Shown here one piece after another: positions 4,440-5,248 of a stretch of DNA of 5,248 nt. The stretch is taken from the NCBI GenBank assembly GCA_002391195.1, contig DGRZ01000052.1, forward strand, positions 1,144-6,391, given 5' to 3'. Numbering within the stretch: the stretch's first letter is position 1; each line of letters opens with the position of its first letter. This DNA comes from Fibrobacter sp. UBA4375 (lineage in GTDB: Bacteria > Fibrobacterota > Fibrobacteria > Fibrobacterales > Fibrobacteraceae). A model generated the notes under the pieces. The model had not been told where the DNA came from, did no database searches, and worked only from the letters and a program-made list of their open reading frames with translations. The translations under genes and the position numbers were made by a program.

Positions 4440-4934
4440 TTACGTCTTGTCTTCTCCGCGGAGCATGATGACCTTGCCTGTGCGGATGTATTCCACGATT
4501 TCGAATTTCTGGAGCAGGCTCTTCAGGTTGTCCACCTTGTCGCTGCTTCCGGTAATCTGGATAATCATGGACTTTTCGGTCATGTCTACGGTATGGGCCT
4601 TGAAGTGGTCGCAGAGCTGCAGCACTTCGGTCCTCTGGTCCGGAGAACAGCGCACCTTGATGAGGGCCAGTTCCTTTTCCACCGCGTTGGTGTCGGTATG
4701 GTCCTTGGCCTGCACCACGTCCACCAGCTTTTCCAGCTGCTTGATAATCTGCATCAGGATTTCGGGGTTTCCGTGGGCGATGATGTTCATGCGGCTGAAA
4801 TTCGGGTCCAGAGTGGGGGAGACCACCAGGGAATCGATGTTGTAGCCACGACGGGAGAACACGAGGGCGATACGCACCAGCACGCCGGGGCGGTTCGCAA
4901 CCAACAGACTAATAGAATGTGCCTTATCAATCAT
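4440..4934 (-). CDS. ilvN: Acetolactate synthase small (regulatory) subunit
   Basis: This subunit binds the catalytic large subunit, raises its activity and confers feedback inhibition by valine in branched-chain amino acid synthesis. The 164-residue protein has an N-terminal ACT domain (about 5-77) with NRPGVLVRIALVFSRRGYNIDSL (14-36). Asn14, Gly17 and Asn32 correspond to effector-site positions of E. coli IlvH (Asn11, Gly14, Asn29), so valine sensitivity is plausible. LDPNFSRMNI (42-51) and KQLEKLVDVV (65-74) follow. The C-terminal ALS small-subunit domain starts near EKELALIKV (86-94). I chose the ATG at 4934 rather than the TTG at 4940, because AGGAGG (4948-4943) stands 8 bases before the ATG but only 2 before the TTG. 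The gene follows ilvB after 15 bases. The symbol ilvH would be equally valid. Confidence 0.95.
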   Translation of the reverse strand: MIDKAHSISLLVANRPGVLVRIALVFSRRGYNIDSLVVSPTLDPNFSRMNIIAHGNPEILMQIIKQLEKLVDVVQAKDHTDTNAVEKELALIKVRCSPDQRTEVLQLCDHFKAHTVDMTEKSMIIQITGSSDKVDNLKSLLQKFEIVEYIRTGKVIMLRGEDKT

Positions 4935-4942
4935 TTTCAAAT

Positions 4943-4948
4943 CCTCCT
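4943..4948 (-). promoter_or_regulatory. Ribosome binding site of ilvN
   Basis: AGGAGG lies within the 15-base gap directly after the ilvB stop TAA. Its distance of 8 bases fixes the ilvN start at 4934. Confidence 0.85.
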
Positions 4949-4949
4949 A

Positions 4950-5248
4950 TTAGGTCGATCCCGTGGGTTTTTCCAGCTGGGCCTTGGGCTGTTCAACAAT
5001 CATGCTGGTAATGGGGGCACCGGCAGGAATCATGGGGAACACGTTGTCTTCCTTCTCGCATTCGCAATGGATGAGGATGGGCCCGTCCTTGTATTCCAGC
5101 GCCTTCTGGATGACGCGCTCGGCGTCGGCGGCGCGCTTGATACGCAGCCCCGGAATGCCGTAGGCCTCGGCGAGTTTCACGAAGTCGGGGTTGCCCTGCA
5201 TGTCCACGCTAGAGTAGCGGTGCTCGTAGAAGAGTTCCTGCCACTGGC
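4950..5248 (-). CDS. ilvB: Acetolactate synthase large (catalytic) subunit, C-terminal end only
   Basis: The large subunit is the thiamine-diphosphate enzyme that joins two pyruvates, or pyruvate and 2-oxobutyrate, in the first common step of branched-chain amino acid synthesis. Only the last 98 codons are inside the window; the frame stays open to the edge. QWQELFYEHRYSSVDM begins the visible part and matches the conserved QWQ-LFY--RYS block of this family. NPDFVKLAEAYGIPGLRI and the GPILIHCECEKEDNVFPMIPAG region follow; NVFPM-P-G is the usual end of the thiamine-binding domain. The tail after it (about 23 residues) is short and variable. A GTG at 5207 is an internal valine codon, not a start. 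It is co-transcribed with ilvN, 15 bases downstream. With an ilvN next to it, other pyruvate-dependent thiamine enzymes are unlikely. Confidence 0.94.
   Translation of the reverse strand, partial: QWQELFYEHRYSSVDMQGNPDFVKLAEAYGIPGLRIKRAADAERVIQKALEYKDGPILIHCECEKEDNVFPMIPAGAPITSMIVEQPKAQLEKPTGST

Noticed and set aside
4384..4845. Plus-strand frame of 153 codons opposite ilvN
   Set aside because: It starts in the heptamer repeat and reads the reverse of conserved ACT-domain codons.
5205..5207. GTG as a start of a short separate gene of 85 codons
   Set aside because: The same frame continues upstream with the conserved QWQELFY and RYS residues of the acetolactate synthase large subunit.

Overview
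The window holds mostly ordinary housekeeping genes plus one accessory toxin-antitoxin pair. Gene content alone does not fix the species. Gene starts are repeatedly preceded by TATATTT-like boxes, several behind a T-run and a C. This resembles the TAnnTTTG -7 element known from Bacteroidota and suggests the FCB group. Compact gene spacing, moderate GC, AT-rich promoters and convergent genes without spacers would suit a Fibrobacter-like genome. That assignment is inference and was not checked by any search.

Layout, left to right. (1) 1-520, minus: the N-terminal 173 residues of LeuC, cut by the window edge. (2) 521-737: a divergent intergenic region with the leuC promoter, a G10/A7 homopolymer, a GC-rich hairpin segment and an AT-rich promoter. 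(3) 738-1316, plus: a two-gene type II toxin-antitoxin operon (Phd/YefM antitoxin, RelE/ParE toxin) with the antitoxin stop directly abutting the toxin start. (4) 1294-1968, minus: uracil-DNA glycosylase (ung), whose last codons overlap the end of the toxin gene tail to tail. (5) 1969-2045: a 77-base divergent promoter region. (6) 2046-3539, plus: a membrane-anchored hybrid histidine kinase with three predicted membrane helices, HisKA, HATPase and receiver domains. (7) 3536-4318, minus: thiazole synthase ThiG; its stop codon and that of the kinase share one CTAG. (8) 4319-4439: thiG promoter, a terminator-like hairpin, a 7-bp tandem repeat and a second hairpin. (9) 4440-5248, minus: ilvN and the 3' end of ilvB, the regulatory and catalytic subunits of acetolactate synthase, as an operon.

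Functionally, ilvBN (first common step of valine/isoleucine/leucine synthesis) and leuC (leucine branch) serve branched-chain amino acid biosynthesis but lie about 4 kb apart in separate units. ThiG makes the thiazole of thiamine, Ung removes uracil from DNA, and the kinase is a signalling protein with no partner in view. The toxin-antitoxin pair is the only clearly accessory element.

I did not find a convincing new multi-gene system. The points most worth a second look are the toxin/ung overlap, the homopolymer in the leuC promoter, the terminator-promoter fusion before thiG, the heptamer repeat after ilvN, and the shared promoter motif. No tRNA, rRNA, CRISPR array or insertion sequence was seen.
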